From Nitrincola sp. A-D6 (GTDB taxonomy: Bacteria > Pseudomonadota > Gammaproteobacteria > Pseudomonadales > Balneatricaceae): 64,000 nt of DNA. Positions 20,016-30,115 of this stretch are shown here, piece by piece. The translations under genes were made by a program, and so were the position numbers. Numbering within the stretch: the first letter of the stretch is position 1; every line of letters begins with the position of its first letter. The notes beneath the pieces are model-generated. The model worked only from the letters and a program-made list of their open reading frames with translations, did not search any database and was not told where the DNA came from. The stretch is taken from assembly GCF_000764495.1 (NCBI RefSeq), contig NZ_JRLB01000038.1, positions 1-64,000 on the forward strand, given 5' to 3'.

Positions 20016-20464
20016 ATGTTGACTCGATACAGCCTTTGCTCTTCGCGGCCTTACTGTCGCTCACCTTAAGCAGTAGTCTGCAGGCAGAACAGATGTTCAG
20101 CGATGAACACTATGAAATCCATTACAATGCATTTAACTCCACACTGATTCCAGCCGAAGTGGCCGCCAGCTATAACCTCACCCGTAGTGGTAGCCGTGGT
20201 CTGATAAATATTGCTGTGCTTGAGAAGCAGCCGGATGGCAGTACCCGCCCAGTCAGCGCCCAGGTCAGCGGGGAAGTACGCAATCTGATACAACAGACAC
20301 AACCCGTTGAATTCCAGGAAATTACTGAAACTGATGCCATTTATTCAATCGGTAGTTTTCAGTTTACCAACGAAGACCTGCTGACCATTCAGTTAGCAGT
20401 CCAACCGGATGCTGAACGCCCTCCTTATCAGATTGAACTCCAGCAAACCTTTTACGTGGATTGA
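20016..20464 (+). CDS. Periplasmic DUF4426 protein (frameshifted in the signal peptide near 20036)
   Basis: Exported protein of unknown function that always sits between metW and rdgB in relatives. The mature part (AEQMFSDEHYEIHYNAFNST onward, about 125 residues) is beta-rich and matches DUF4426. The only start in the present frame is TTG 20036, which would truncate the signal peptide. A well-placed ATG (20016, after GGAAGAG) joins if one T is restored in AGCCTTTGCTC, giving MLTRYSLLLFAALLSLTL and a standard signal peptide. I therefore place the true start there. Confidence 0.75.
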
Positions 20465-20467
20465 GTT

Positions 20468-21076
20468 TTGAGTAAACAGCAATTTGTATTAGCCAGCGGC
20501 AATGCGGGCAAACTGCGTGAATTCAGTCAGATGCTGGCTGAAAAACACATAGAAGTATTACCCCAGTCAGCCTTGAATGTAAGCGAAGCAGAGGAAACCG
20601 GGCTGACATTTGTCGAAAATGCCATTCTCAAGGCCCGACATGCCTGTGAATCTACAGGACTGGCCGCACTGGCGGATGACTCAGGGTTGGAAGTCGATGC
20701 ACTTGATGGTGCACCAGGCATTTACTCGGCACGTTATGCCGGTGTTGGCGCAGGTGACGAAGCTAATATCGACAAACTGCTGCTGGCCTTAGACGGCCTT
20801 CCCGAGCATCAGCGTACCGGGCGCTACCAGTGTGTACTGGTGTATATGCGCCACACACTGGACCCTACCCCCCTGATCTGCCAGGCCAGCTGGGAAGGTC
20901 GGGTATTAACCGAACGACTTGGTGAAGGTGGCTTTGGCTACGACCCGGTTTTTTATATCCCTGAGCTGCAATGCTCGGTGGCGCAGCTCAATGCGGCCGA
21001 AAAACATCAACATTCACACCGGGGCAAAGCGATGCGTGAGTTTTTTCAGCGTCTGAACAGTTTACTGCCGGTATGA
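20468..21076 (+). CDS. rdgB: XTP/dITP diphosphatase
   Basis: Removes non-canonical purine nucleoside triphosphates (XTP, dITP, ITP) to protect DNA. 202 residues with ASGNAGKLREFSQML, ALADDSGLEVDALDGAPGIY and GYDPVFYIPEL, all diagnostic of the Ham1/RdgB family. TTG start directly after the DUF4426 stop (3-bp gap) and ATGA overlap with hemW indicate tight coupling. Confidence 0.95.
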   Translation: MSKQQFVLASGNAGKLREFSQMLAEKHIEVLPQSALNVSEAEETGLTFVENAILKARHACESTGLAALADDSGLEVDALDGAPGIYSARYAGVGAGDEANIDKLLLALDGLPEHQRTGRYQCVLVYMRHTLDPTPLICQASWEGRVLTERLGEGGFGYDPVFYIPELQCSVAQLNAAEKHQHSHRGKAMREFFQRLNSLLPV

Positions 21077-22220
21077 ACCCACCGGCACTGCCTCCACTGT
21101 CGCTGTATATTCATATTCCCTGGTGTGTACGTAAGTGCCCTTACTGCGACTTCAACTCGCATGCCAGGCAGGATGATCTGCCGGAACAAGCCTATGTTCG
21201 GGCTTTGTCTGAGGATTTAAAAGCTGAACTCGATCGCCTGCAAGCACCGCGCCCCCTAAACTCTATATTTATAGGTGGCGGTACGCCCAGCCTGTTCAGT
21301 GCTGAAGCCATAGGCCAGATTCTGGCTGATGTTGACCAACAGTTAGGCATAAGCAAAGATATTGAAATAACCCTGGAAGCCAACCCCGGTACCTTTGAGC
21401 AACAACGTTTCGAGGGCTTTCGTCATGCCGGTGTTAACCGTCTGTCACTTGGCATACAAAGCTTCAATGACGCTCACCTTCAGGCACTTGGACGTATTCA
21501 CAGCGCTGACAATGCGCTCAGCGCTGGACGCAGTGCCCGCCGCATTTTTGATAACCTCAACCTGGATCTGATGCATGGGCTGCCGGGTCAAAACACCACT
21601 GAAGCGCTGGCCGATCTGCACCAGGCAATAGATCTGTCACCGGATCATCTGTCCTGGTATCAATTAACCCTGGAACCAAACACGGAATTCCATGCCAGGC
21701 CACCTACCCTGCCTGTCGATGAAGCCTTATGGGACATACAGGAACAAGGCAGGTATTACTGGATCAAGCTGGCTTTCAACAGTATGAGATATCAGCCTAC
21801 GCCAGAGCTGGTCGCGTCAGCCAGCATAATATGAACTATTGGCAGTTTGGTGATTACCTGGGCATAGGCGCAGGCGCCCACGGAAAGGTTAGCCAATTCA
21901 GTAAATTGACCTTGCAACAGCAGCGTCACCATAAGCTGCGCCAACCCAAAGCCTATCTGCAGGCGCTGGATAAAACCGCTGGTCGAGAGCCGATAGTGGA
22001 CGATGAACTGAGTTTCGAGTTTATGCTGAACGCGTTACGTCTGGTAGACGGCGTACCCAGCGAGCTATTTAGTGCTCGCACTGGCTTGCCTCTAGCCTCA
22101 ATAACCGCCCAGCTTGCTCAGGCCCGCGAGCGAGGTCTACTGGAAAGTGATACTCGCCTGTTGCGCCCAACCCGACAAGGGCGCTTGTTTCTCAACGACT
22201 TGCTCGGTGTGTTTCTTTGA
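21073..22220 (+). CDS. hemW: Radical SAM heme chaperone HemW (frameshifted near 21750)
   Basis: HemN-like radical SAM protein that carries heme rather than acting as coproporphyrinogen oxidase. The cluster motif WCVRKCPYCDFN (CxxxCxxC) and IFIGGGTPSLFS, then RLSLGIQSFND, are present. The frame breaks near 21750: GAACAAGGCAGG should read EQGQVLLDQAGFQQYEISAYA, requiring one more base (probably GGCCAGG). Correction gives 382 residues ending LFLNDLLGVFL. Last gene of the rdgB-hemW run; it converges with yigB. Confidence 0.92.
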
Positions 22221-22228
22221 CAAATTAG

Positions 22229-22961
22229 TCACAAACACAGCTGCTTGCCTGCCTCAGCCCGTATGGCTTCCACCGCAGCGGGAATGTGCTCAAGACTGGT
22301 CACTTCAGCATCAGCAGGCTGACCACCTGGCCAGGCTCCCGCGTCCAGGTTCACCCAAATCGTCCAGATGTGCAGTTGCTGTGCTGCCTGAACATCGTTG
22401 ACCGGGTGATCTCCAACATGAATAACCTGACGTGCATTCAACCACTATGTGCCAGAGCCGTCTCAAACATCAGTGGATGAGGCTTGGCCTTGCCACATGA
22501 TCAGCGTTGAACTGAAAATCAAACAGATCGGCCAGCCCGGTTCGACTGACTTCAGCATTACCATTACTCAAGGCTCCCAAACGATAGCCCTGTTGGTGCA
22601 AGATTTCCAGCATGCTGCGAGCATGAGCGAAAAACTCTACTTCATGACGGGCTTCAATAAAGGTTTCAAAGGCACTCAATGACAGTTCAGCTGCCTCCAC
22701 TGCACTGTAGCCACAATGTGTCAGGCACTCTTCCAGCAGCTTAAGCCGAATTTGGCTAACACTGTGGGTAATGTCAGGATAACGTTGCAATAGCTCGGCT
22801 CGCAACGCAGAGCCTTCGTTCAGATCATCCAACACATATCGCTGCGTAAATAACGGCGTATGTGCATGCAACCAATCCCATAGCGTACGGTTAGCCTGCT
22901 GAATAACCGGGCCAACAGCCCAGAGGGTGTCATCCAGATCAAAAGTAATCGCTTTAATCAC
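22229..22961 (-). CDS. yigB: HAD-family hydrolase YigB-like (frameshifts near 22441 and 22493)
   Basis: HAD phosphatase; E. coli YigB acts on FMN and other small phosphates. Motif I ITFDLDDTLW opens the protein, motif II is ALSNGN, and motif III is VIHVGDHPVNDVQAA. Start GTG at 22961 gives the conserved IKAITFDLDDT and overlaps the xerC stop; longer starts exist. Two single-base losses (GTGGGCAAGG to GTGGCAAGG near 22493; GGTTTGAAT to GGTTGAAT near 22441) split it. Repair gives VGKAKPHPLMFETALAHSG between the pieces and 244 residues. Final gene of the lysA-xerC operon. Confidence 0.88.
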
Positions 22962-23868
22962 GGGGTTTTCTCCTGGCACGTGGATGCGCTTGTTCATAAA
23001 CCTGCATCAAATGCTGAAAATCAAGGTGAGTATAGATTTGTGTGGTACTAATATCGCTGTGTCCGAGCAATTCCTGAACGGCGCGTAGATCCTGACTGGA
23101 CTCGAGCATATGGCTGGCAAAACTATGACGCAACCTATGCGGATACACCCGCCCCTGAGCACCCATGTATTCACCCCAGTGAGCCAACCGCAACTCTACG
23201 GCCCGGGTTGTGAGCGCGGTACCGCGCTGACTGATAAACAATACGGCGACCCCGTACCGGTTCCATAGTTGGCGTATCGGTAGCCAGTGTTGCAAAGCCT
23301 TAATAGCTTGCCGACCAACCGGTAGCACCCGTGTTTTACGGCCCTTGCCTGTCACCCGCAATGTTGCATCGGATAGATCCAGCGCTTGCAACTCTAACCC
23401 CACCAGCTCCGAAACACGCAGTCCAGATGAGTAGATCAACTCCATCATGGCAAAATCACGTAGTGTTATCGGCTCGTCATTCGGTGGACTGAGCAGTTGA
23501 TTCATCTGTTCAGGATCGAGGGTACTGGGCAGACGACGTCCAGATTTAGGCGCCTGTACTGCAAGAGCCGGGTTACTGTTCATCCAGCCTTCACGGTTCA
23601 GGAAACGGTAGAAGGTGCGTGTTGCCGATAGCAAGCGATGCAAACTGCGGCCTGACAGGCCATTGCCATGCAGCATGGCGATCGCCTGGCGCAGTTTTCT
23701 TTCTGTTAATGCAGACCAGCCACCCAACTGCAGCAGCTCAAGCTGCTCCGACAGGCGTAGCAGGTCACGCTGGTAGTGTTGCAGGGTATGCGCCGACAGC
23801 TGCCGTTCACCCTGCAAGTAGCGCATAAACGCCTCAACCCACTGCATCTCGTCAGGTTGAGGCAACAT
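22954..23868 (-). CDS. xerC: Tyrosine recombinase XerC
   Basis: With XerD resolves chromosome dimers at dif. N-terminal SAM-like core-binding domain (FMRYLQGERQLSAHTLQHYQ) and C-terminal catalytic domain with Arg in SSGLRVSELVGL, HRLRHSFASHMLE, LGHSDISTTQ and the Tyr nucleophile in IYTHLDF. Start ATG 23868 abuts the DUF484 stop (23870-23872); an upstream in-frame start would overlap it by about 60 bp. About 304 residues, normal. Confidence 0.95.
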   Translation of the reverse strand: MLPQPDEMQWVEAFMRYLQGERQLSAHTLQHYQRDLLRLSEQLELLQLGGWSALTERKLRQAIAMLHGNGLSGRSLHRLLSATRTFYRFLNREGWMNSNPALAVQAPKSGRRLPSTLDPEQMNQLLSPPNDEPITLRDFAMMELIYSSGLRVSELVGLELQALDLSDATLRVTGKGRKTRVLPVGRQAIKALQHWLPIRQLWNRYGVAVLFISQRGTALTTRAVELRLAHWGEYMGAQGRVYPHRLRHSFASHMLESSQDLRAVQELLGHSDISTTQIYTHLDFQHLMQVYEQAHPRARRKPRD

Positions 23869-23869
23869 A

Positions 23870-24586
23870 TCAGATACGTGGCTGATACAGAATATGCATG
23901 AGAATCCGGCTAAGCACTTCGCCGACATAGCTTAGAAACAATGTCCCCTGGCTGCTCTGGAAGTAATCCGGATCAAAGCTGCCGATGGCCAGCAGACCAA
24001 GCGTTTCCCCTTTAACGAGTGGTACTACAGCCGCCGATTGGATGCGTGCCGCATTTTCCTGGAACAGAAAACGGTTCATCGCTTCACTCAACTGGCCACA
24101 GCTGGGCAAACTGATTTCAATCAGTGGCTGTACAATACTGCAATCCGCTTTGCTGAGAATCCGCAGACTATTAACATCGAACGGCGTATCGCTGAACAAT
24201 ATGAGACGTGCATCATCACCGTAAAAATCCTGACACAGACTTTCTTCGATAGCGATGGCTACATCATCCAGCGTCTGAGCTTCCAACAGCGACAGCACCA
24301 TGCGCTTGGTTTTATCAAACTGCACATCATTATGACGGGCTATTTCAATCAGTTCAGAAAGATGACCATGCAGCAGTTGATTGCGTTCACGCAGCAACGA
24401 GGTTTGCCGCTCAACCAAAGACACCGTTGTACCCCGCTGATGCGGCACATACAGCTTCTCCAGCAACCAGGCATGCTGATTAAAAAAATCAGGATGGCTA
24501 GCCAGGTAATCGGCAACCTGTGCGGGACTGATCGAATCAGCCGGTGTCTCAGTCAAAGCCTGTTTATCGGTTGCTTGCTGCGTCAT
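23870..24586 (-). CDS. yigA: DUF484 family protein (YigA-like, GAF-like fold)
   Basis: 238 residues. The N-terminal part [21 protein letters not shown] is the DUF484 signature, followed by a helical region ([10 protein letters not shown]-like, about 60-95) and a GAF-like domain with [21 protein letters not shown] near the C terminus. Function unknown, but it sits between dapF and xerC across gammaproteobacteria. ATGA overlap with dapF at 24583-24586. Confidence 0.93.
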   Translation of the reverse strand: MTQQATDKQALTETPADSISPAQVADYLASHPDFFNQHAWLLEKLYVPHQRGTTVSLVERQTSLLRERNQLLHGHLSELIEIARHNDVQFDKTKRMVLSLLEAQTLDDVAIAIEESLCQDFYGDDARLILFSDTPFDVNSLRILSKADCSIVQPLIEISLPSCGQLSEAMNRFLFQENAARIQSAAVVPLVKGETLGLLAIGSFDPDYFQSSQGTLFLSYVGEVLSRILMHILYQPRI

Positions 24587-25412
24587 AAGTAAATCTGCCC
24601 TTCATATACCGTTGTGGCCGGCCCGGTCATCAATACCGGGTGACCTTTTCCTTTCCAACTGATCTGCAGTTTACCACCGGTCAGATGCACATCGACCTGC
24701 TCGTCCAGTAAACCACGTAGCCGTCCAGCTACCACAGCCGCGCAGGCACCGGTGCCACAGGCCTGAGTTTCACCCGCGCCACGTTCAAATACACGCAGAT
24801 GGATCTGAGAAGGCGACGCGACCTGCATGAAACCCACATTCACCCGTTGCGGAAAACGCGCATGGCGTTCAATCAACCGCCCCAGCTGTTTCACTGGCGC
24901 CTGAGCCACATCCTTGATCAGCAACACACAGTGCGGATTTCCCATAGACACCGCCGAAACCTCATGCACTGCCCTTCAACTTCCAACTGATAGGTAGCCG
25001 CTTCCAGCTCTGCAGCAAAGGGAATTTCTACCGGCTGCAGAACCGGTTCACCCATATTCACTTCAACCTGACGATCCGGCAGCAGGGTTAACAACGCGCT
25101 GCCGTTGGCAGTTTCTACCCGTATCTCGTTTTTAACACTCAGGCGACGTTCGCGTACAAAGCGGGCAAAGCAGCGCGCACCATTACCGCAGTGCTCCACC
25201 TCGGAACCATCCGCATTATAGATACGGTAACGAAAATCCATATCCGGACGCGTCGGTGGTTCCACTAACAACAGCTGGTCAAAACCTACACCTGTGTGCC
25301 GGTCGGCCAGACGCTTTACGGTATCAGTATTGATACGGACACGCTGTGCCACAGCATCAATCACCATAAAGTCATTTCCCAGGCCATGCATTTTACTGAA
25401 TCTTACCAGCAT
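24583..25412 (-). CDS. dapF: Diaminopimelate epimerase (frameshifted near 24968)
   Basis: Converts LL- to meso-diaminopimelate for peptidoglycan and lysine. Catalytic Cys pair: [13 protein letters not shown] (about residue 73) and [15 protein letters not shown]. The frame breaks near 24968: [18 protein letters not shown] needs one extra base (CAGTGCATGAG, probably from CAGGTGCATGAG), giving 276 residues. Located 12 bp after lysA. Both active-site halves are intact, so technical error is likely. Confidence 0.93.
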
Positions 25413-25424
25413 GTAGTTCTCCGC

Positions 25425-26681
25425 TCAGCAATCATTGGGTAGCAATTGCTCACCCTGCATCAGATCACTGATGTTTTCCCGTTCACGAATGACAAAAGCC
25501 TGATTATCATCAACCATCAACTCAACCGGACGCGGACGGCTGTTGTAGTTAGATGCCATCACAAAACCGTAGGCTCCGGCTGAACAAACTGCCAGCAGGT
25601 CACCGGCTTCCAGATTCAGCTCCCGGTCTTTACCCAGAAAGTCACCTGTTTCGCAGATAGGCCCAACCAGATCCCAGTGTTTCGCTTCACCCTCATCACG
25701 CAGGGTTAGTGGAATAATTTCCTGATAAGCGCTATACAACGCAGGTCGAATCAAGTCATTCATCGCCGCATCAATAATGGCAAAATTCTTTTCGCCTGTC
25801 TGCTTTAGAAACTCGACCCGAGTCAGCAGCACGCCGGCATTGGCCACAATCGAGCGACCTGGTTCAAATATCAGCTGGAGCTGACGATCACCCAAACGCT
25901 CCAGCATGGCAGCAATAAACACTTCCGGAGCAGGCGGTGTTTCGTCGGTATAACACACCCCCAGGCCACCACCCAGATCCAGATGCGCAATATGAACCCC
26001 CTCGGCCTGCAACCGATCGATCAGTTGCAGCAAACGGTCCAGCGCATCCAGAAAGGGGCTGATTTCAGTCAACTGACTGCCAATATGACAATCCATACCA
26101 ACCACTTCAACCCCCGGCAAAGCGGCGGCACGGCGATAGACGTCAACAGCCTGATCGATATCAATACCAAACTTGTTTTCTTTAAGCCCGGTGGATATAT
26201 AAGGATGGGTGCCAGCATCTACATCCGGATTCACACGAAAAGAAACCCGTGCTACCTTGCCAGCGTCCAGAGCCACCGCATTGACCCGGTCCAGCTCTGC
26301 ATCGGATTCAATGTTGAAGCAGAAAATACCTGCATCCAGTGCCCGACGAATTTCGTCCGCCTGTTTGCCAACACCTGAAAAGACTATTTTGCCCGGTTCT
26401 CCACCAGCCCGTAGCACCCGCTCCAGCTCACCGATAGAAACAATATCAAAACCCGCTCCCATACGTGCCAGCAGGTTCAGCAAGGCGATATTGGAGTTGG
26501 CCTTAACCGCATAACAAATCAGTGCATCACGACCTTGCAGTGCTTTGGCGTAAGCCAGGTAAGCACGCTCGATGGCATCTCGTGAGTAGACATAAGCGGG
26601 CGTCCCATGCGCAACGGCGAGGGTTTCCAGATCTACCTCTTCACAAAACAAACGCCCATTACGGTATTCAAAACTATCCAT
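25425..26681 (-). CDS. lysA: Diaminopimelate decarboxylase
   Basis: PLP enzyme making lysine from meso-diaminopimelate. 418 residues. PLP lysine in YAVKANSNIALL, then HIGSQLTEISPF, EPGRSIVANAGVLL, GPICETGDFL and CSAGAYGFVMASNYN, all conserved. Start ATG 26681 lies 8 bp after the lptM stop. Intact frame. Confidence 0.96.
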   Translation of the reverse strand: MDSFEYRNGRLFCEEVDLETLAVAHGTPAYVYSRDAIERAYLAYAKALQGRDALICYAVKANSNIALLNLLARMGAGFDIVSIGELERVLRAGGEPGKIVFSGVGKQADEIRRALDAGIFCFNIESDAELDRVNAVALDAGKVARVSFRVNPDVDAGTHPYISTGLKENKFGIDIDQAVDVYRRAAALPGVEVVGMDCHIGSQLTEISPFLDALDRLLQLIDRLQAEGVHIAHLDLGGGLGVCYTDETPPAPEVFIAAMLERLGDRQLQLIFEPGRSIVANAGVLLTRVEFLKQTGEKNFAIIDAAMNDLIRPALYSAYQEIIPLTLRDEGEAKHWDLVGPICETGDFLGKDRELNLEAGDLLAVCSAGAYGFVMASNYNSRPRPVELMVDDNQAFVIRERENISDLMQGEQLLPNDC

Positions 26682-26689
26682 TGGTTATC

Positions 26690-26806
26690 TCATTCACCCT
26701 GTTCGGTTGTGGTATCCGGCTGATCCGGCAAATACAGCGGCCCTTTCTGCCCGCAGCCAGCCAAAAGTAGCAGGCTTACAAACACCACTGACCAGAAAAT
26801 TTTCAT
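26690..26806 (-). CDS. lptM: Small lipoprotein LptM (YifL)
   Basis: 38 residues. A lipoprotein signal peptide ends in lipobox LLAGC (Cys 18), followed by GQKGPLYLP, the hallmark of LptM, which in E. coli assists LptD maturation in the LPS transport machine. It is the first gene of lptM-lysA-dapF-DUF484-xerC-yigB, as in E. coli (where cyaY is divergent; here a chemoreceptor is). Confidence 0.88.
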   Translation of the reverse strand: MKIFWSVVFVSLLLLAGCGQKGPLYLPDQPDTTTEQGE

Positions 26807-26916
26807 ACGGCACCACCCTCAGGGCTGATTATCTGATTAAACCGATGATTATAACCTGATGTGGGTGTTGATGGGCAGAGGCGAGGCAACACAAGCATGG
26901 GCAGACTTTTTTAAAA

Positions 26917-26945
26917 TTGCGCAAGAATACCGCGAGTACTATTAT
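26917..26945 (+). promoter_or_regulatory. Possible promoter before the chemoreceptor gene
   Basis: TTGCGC (26917-26922), 17-bp spacer, TATTAT (26940-26945). Good -10, partial -35. It lies 78 bp before the chosen start of the chemoreceptor. Confidence 0.4.
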
Positions 26946-27022
26946 CTGATATGTATCATGGCTCTGCAGACTTACTTATGCTGAATGGCGCCCAGCCTAT
27001 GCTGGCATAAATGGAGAACAGC

Positions 27023-28936
27023 ATGCTAAAGCGACTAAAAATGACTCCCAGGCTGATTTTGTTCACCAGTCTGCCGCTTGCCGTGTGCCTTTTTTTGGCC
27101 GCTTATATTGTTATTCAACATACCAGCCGCACTGTAGCAGCGCAGGGGGAAGCCTCTGCAAGTATGGTTGCATTAAGCAGCTCAGACGCTGTCAGCGCCT
27201 GGATTAACGAGCGCATGGCTGTCATTCAGACGCTGGCTAGCACATCAACACTCACCAGCGGCAATACCGATGATATCTTTGCGTTTATCCAGGACTTTGG
27301 CAAAAAAATGGATGATAGCTTCCAGGTCATGCTATTTATCGATCTCGAAGGTAAGGGTTACCACCACAATGGCAATATTGCCGACCGTGCAAACCGGGAC
27401 TACTTTCAGAAGCTGGTCATTCAAAAAAGCCAGACCACGCTTGTTAGTGACCCATTAATCTCCGGCTCTACTGGCGATGCCATCGTTGTGATGGCCCAAG
27501 CTGTCTATAATTCGTCTGGACAAGTCATCGGATTGCTCGCGGCCACTGTAACACTTGACACCCTGACACAGCTAATTGATGAGATCTCCTCAGACCAAGC
27601 CAGTGCCTGGCTGATAGACTCACGCGGAATTTACATTGCTCACCCAGATACCAATCGCCGAATGAATGACAACGCTCTGGAGTCACAACTCCCTGAGTAC
27701 GCGGCGCTGTCTAAACAAATGATTGCAGGTGAAACCGGTATCGCTGAACTACAGCTTGATAGTCAACAGCAATCCATTGTTGCCTATCAACCTGTAGATA
27801 ACACCCCAGGCTGGGCGCTGGCTGTTGCGCTACCTTACAATCAGGTAATGACTGCCGCATTGAATTTACGTTCATCCCTAATACTGGCTTTTTCCATTAC
27901 GCTGATTATCTTAGTGATTATTATTGTGCTTGTCTCACGCGTGATCGTTAAACCTATCAATGCAACACGTTCGGCGCTGGACCAGATTGCTGCCGGAGAT
28001 GGCGATCTCACCCAACGGCTGAGTGAGGAGCGACTGGATGAGCTCGGTGATCTGGCGCGAAGCTTCAATAAATTTGTGAGCGGTGTGCAGTTAGTGATTA
28101 AACAGGTTTCTGATGCATCCATACAGCTCGGAGCAGCAGCTGAAGAGCTGGCAGCATCCAGCCAGGTCACCAACCAGCAGGTTCAACAACAAAGCCACGA
28201 AACAACACTTGCCGCCTCATCGATGACACAAATGGCAGCTTCAGTCACTCAGGTTGCGGGCAATGCGGCTCAAGCTGCACAGGCTGCAGATGCATGCAAT
28301 CAGTCTGTTAAAGACGGTGAAACTATTGTGCAGAAAAACGCTAATGAGGTAGGTCTGCTGTCGCAAGAAGTCCAAAAAGCCGTAGAGGTTATGCAACGTT
28401 TGCAAAATGATACCGAATCCATAGGCACTGTACTGGCAGTAATCCGTGGCATCGCTGAGCAAACAAACCTGCTTGCACTGAATGCGGCTATTGAGGCCGC
28501 CCGTGCTGGAGAGTATGGGCGCGGGTTTGCGGTTGTTGCCGATGAGGTTAGAACCCTGGCAACACGCACTCAGACTTCTACGGAAGAGATTCGTATCATT
28601 ATTGAAAAACTGCAAAACGCCTCAAAACATGCCGCTGATGTCATGCAAAACAGCTATTCCAAAGCGCATGTAGCAGTTGAGTGTGCCGGACAGGCTTCTG
28701 ACAAACTTCAGGATATAACAGGCGTCATCGCCACCATCAACGATATGAACACGCAAATTGCCAGTGCTACAGAAGAGCAGTCGGCTGTTGCAGATGATGT
28801 CAGTCAAACACTGGTCCGCATCAGCAGTGGCGTTGAGCAACTATCCAGCGGCTCTAGTAATATTGCCGCGGCAAGTGATGAACTGGCACAACTGGCTAAT
28901 CAGTTACAGGTTAGAGTCGGGCGATTCAAAGTATAG
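27023..28936 (+). CDS. Methyl-accepting chemotaxis protein with Cache sensor
   Basis: Inner-membrane chemoreceptor of about 637 residues. TM1 is near residues 8-30 ([20 protein letters not shown]). A periplasmic dCache-type sensor of about 250 residues follows, with DREYFQK-like [10 protein letters not shown] and [11 protein letters not shown]-type motifs. TM2 ([20 protein letters not shown]) is followed by HAMP ([20 protein letters not shown]) and a long coiled signalling domain whose tip is [19 protein letters not shown]. Start 27023 is supported by GGAGAA; ATG 27011 is in frame. Stands alone; ligand unknown, though dCache receptors often bind amino acids or organic acids. Confidence 0.93.
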   Translation: MLKRLKMTPRLILFTSLPLAVCLFLAAYIVIQHTSRTVAAQGEASASMVALSSSDAVSAWINERMAVIQTLASTSTLTSGNTDDIFAFIQDFGKKMDDSFQVMLFIDLEGKGYHHNGNIADRANRDYFQKLVIQKSQTTLVSDPLISGSTGDAIVVMAQAVYNSSGQVIGLLAATVTLDTLTQLIDEISSDQASAWLIDSRGIYIAHPDTNRRMNDNALESQLPEYAALSKQMIAGETGIAELQLDSQQQSIVAYQPVDNTPGWALAVALPYNQVMTAALNLRSSLILAFSITLIILVIIIVLVSRVIVKPINATRSALDQIAAGDGDLTQRLSEERLDELGDLARSFNKFVSGVQLVIKQVSDASIQLGAAAEELAASSQVTNQQVQQQSHETTLAASSMTQMAASVTQVAGNAAQAAQAADACNQSVKDGETIVQKNANEVGLLSQEVQKAVEVMQRLQNDTESIGTVLAVIRGIAEQTNLLALNAAIEAARAGEYGRGFAVVADEVRTLATRTQTSTEEIRIIIEKLQNASKHAADVMQNSYSKAHVAVECAGQASDKLQDITGVIATINDMNTQIASATEEQSAVADDVSQTLVRISSGVEQLSSGSSNIAAASDELAQLANQLQVRVGRFKV

Positions 28937-28961
28937 CTAGCACCGCTTTTAAGCAACGAAA

Positions 28962-29747
28962 TCAGTACAGGGTTGGCGTGGCTGTCAGATTGACAGCTTG
29001 CTGTTGCAAGCGTGACAGGAAGCTGTCACCAGACAGATACGCCAATTCACGCTGACGAGTCAGGGCCAGTCCGGTTACGCTTTTCCCTGTGGCACCTGGA
29101 TGACACATGATCAAGCCGCCATCGGGTAACTGATTAATCCATCCATGTAACAGACTGGCGAAATCAGCATTCGGATTGAGTGAATAAAGTCCCGCAAAAG
29201 CCTGCGTCAGCGGTAACTGCTGTCGACGCATCTGTGTCGCAAAACCAGTGCTCATCAAACGTAACACCAGCGCCTTAACCAAGGCGTCATGGCCTGTCAG
29301 ATGGGGAGCAACCCTACGCACCCAGGGCTGTTGATCGGTATAACGCGTTTGCAGCACTTCGATCAAAACCTGACGGATACCAGGAAAAACCTGAACATGC
29401 TGATGGCCGTCGACAAAGTCTGGACGACAACCTAAAACGTTTTCAAAATCATCCAACTGACGCTGCAGCTCATCCCTCACCCACTGATGATCCAAACGGC
29501 CAGTCAATGACTGCTGCATCAGGTGACCTAAAGACACAGCACGTGGTGACTCAGTCAGATTAAAATGTAATCCGATAGCGGCTCTGCTACGAAGAGTATT
29601 CAATGTCAGGGCTGATGAATTCCAGTATGGCAAACAGGTCATACAACTGACCGCTGACAAGCGCTGACACTCTAATAGCTGCAAAATCCCCTCATTGATC
29701 TCGGCAGACAAACCAAAATCATCAGCACATAGAACCACAGATTTCAT
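28962..29747 (-). CDS. YdjC/ChbG-family carbohydrate deacetylase, NaxD-like
   Basis: 261 residues. Metal-binding CADDFGLSAEINEGI, IGLHFNLTES and DGHQHVQVFP, plus LIMCHPG near the C terminus, match the YdjC deacetylase fold. In Francisella (NaxD) and Bordetella (LgmC) such enzymes deacetylate an undecaprenyl-phosphate N-acetylhexosamine before its transfer to lipid A. Here it overlaps GtrA (ATGA) and follows a GT2 gene, so the same role is inferred. A role in hopanoid (HpnK) or chitobiose metabolism is less likely in this context. Confidence 0.85.
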   Translation of the reverse strand: MKSVVLCADDFGLSAEINEGILQLLECQRLSAVSCMTCLPYWNSSALTLNTLRSRAAIGLHFNLTESPRAVSLGHLMQQSLTGRLDHQWVRDELQRQLDDFENVLGCRPDFVDGHQHVQVFPGIRQVLIEVLQTRYTDQQPWVRRVAPHLTGHDALVKALVLRLMSTGFATQMRRQQLPLTQAFAGLYSLNPNADFASLLHGWINQLPDGGLIMCHPGATGKSVTGLALTRQRELAYLSGDSFLSRLQQQAVNLTATPTLY

Positions 29748-30115
29748 ACCGCGAAAGCCCAAAAGCGACTGAACAAATAAGTCAGTACCGCCACCACGCC
29801 GAGTACGATAAACAGTGCCAGGTCATACCGCAAAGAGGTAAAGGTCAGCAGCAGGGCATACAGAGTTTCATTTACAGCAAAGCTAGCCAAGGCCACGGTA
29901 GCAAAGCGTGGCAGGGTGCGTGAATGGTTTAACGCTTCGGCCTTGAAGGTCAACCTGCGATGGCCAAAGTAGCTGACATTAAAAGCCACCACAAAACCAA
30001 ACACATTGGCAATCAGTGGTATCAGCCCAAGTGGCACCAGCAGTCTAACCACCAGCCAGTGCACAATCAGTGCGGTGACGCCTACCACGATAAAGCGTGA
30101 AACCTGCGCCAGCAT
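29744..30115 (-). CDS. GtrA-like flippase
   Basis: 123 residues with four hydrophobic helices and GtrA signatures RFIVVGVTALIVHWLVVRLL, FGFVVAFNVSYFGHRRLTF and FSRFWAFAV. GtrA proteins move polyprenyl-phosphate-linked sugars across the inner membrane. Overlaps the GT2 stop (TGATG) and the deacetylase start (ATGA), so all three are translated together. Confidence 0.87.
   Translation of the reverse strand: MLAQVSRFIVVGVTALIVHWLVVRLLVPLGLIPLIANVFGFVVAFNVSYFGHRRLTFKAEALNHSRTLPRFATVALASFAVNETLYALLLTFTSLRYDLALFIVLGVVAVLTYLFSRFWAFAV

Noticed and set aside
22954-23868. Integrase of a mobile element
   Set aside because: Context lptM-lysA-dapF-DUF484 and motifs identify it as housekeeping xerC; no attachment sites or phage genes nearby.
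24038-24592. A 184-codon open frame antisense to the DUF484 gene
   Set aside because: Covers a conserved operon gene; no family match and no independent promoter.
26911-26950. Sigma-28 flagellar-type promoter for the chemoreceptor
   Set aside because: TAAA is present, but the downstream element does not match GCCGATAA at the right spacing; a sigma-70 reading fits better.
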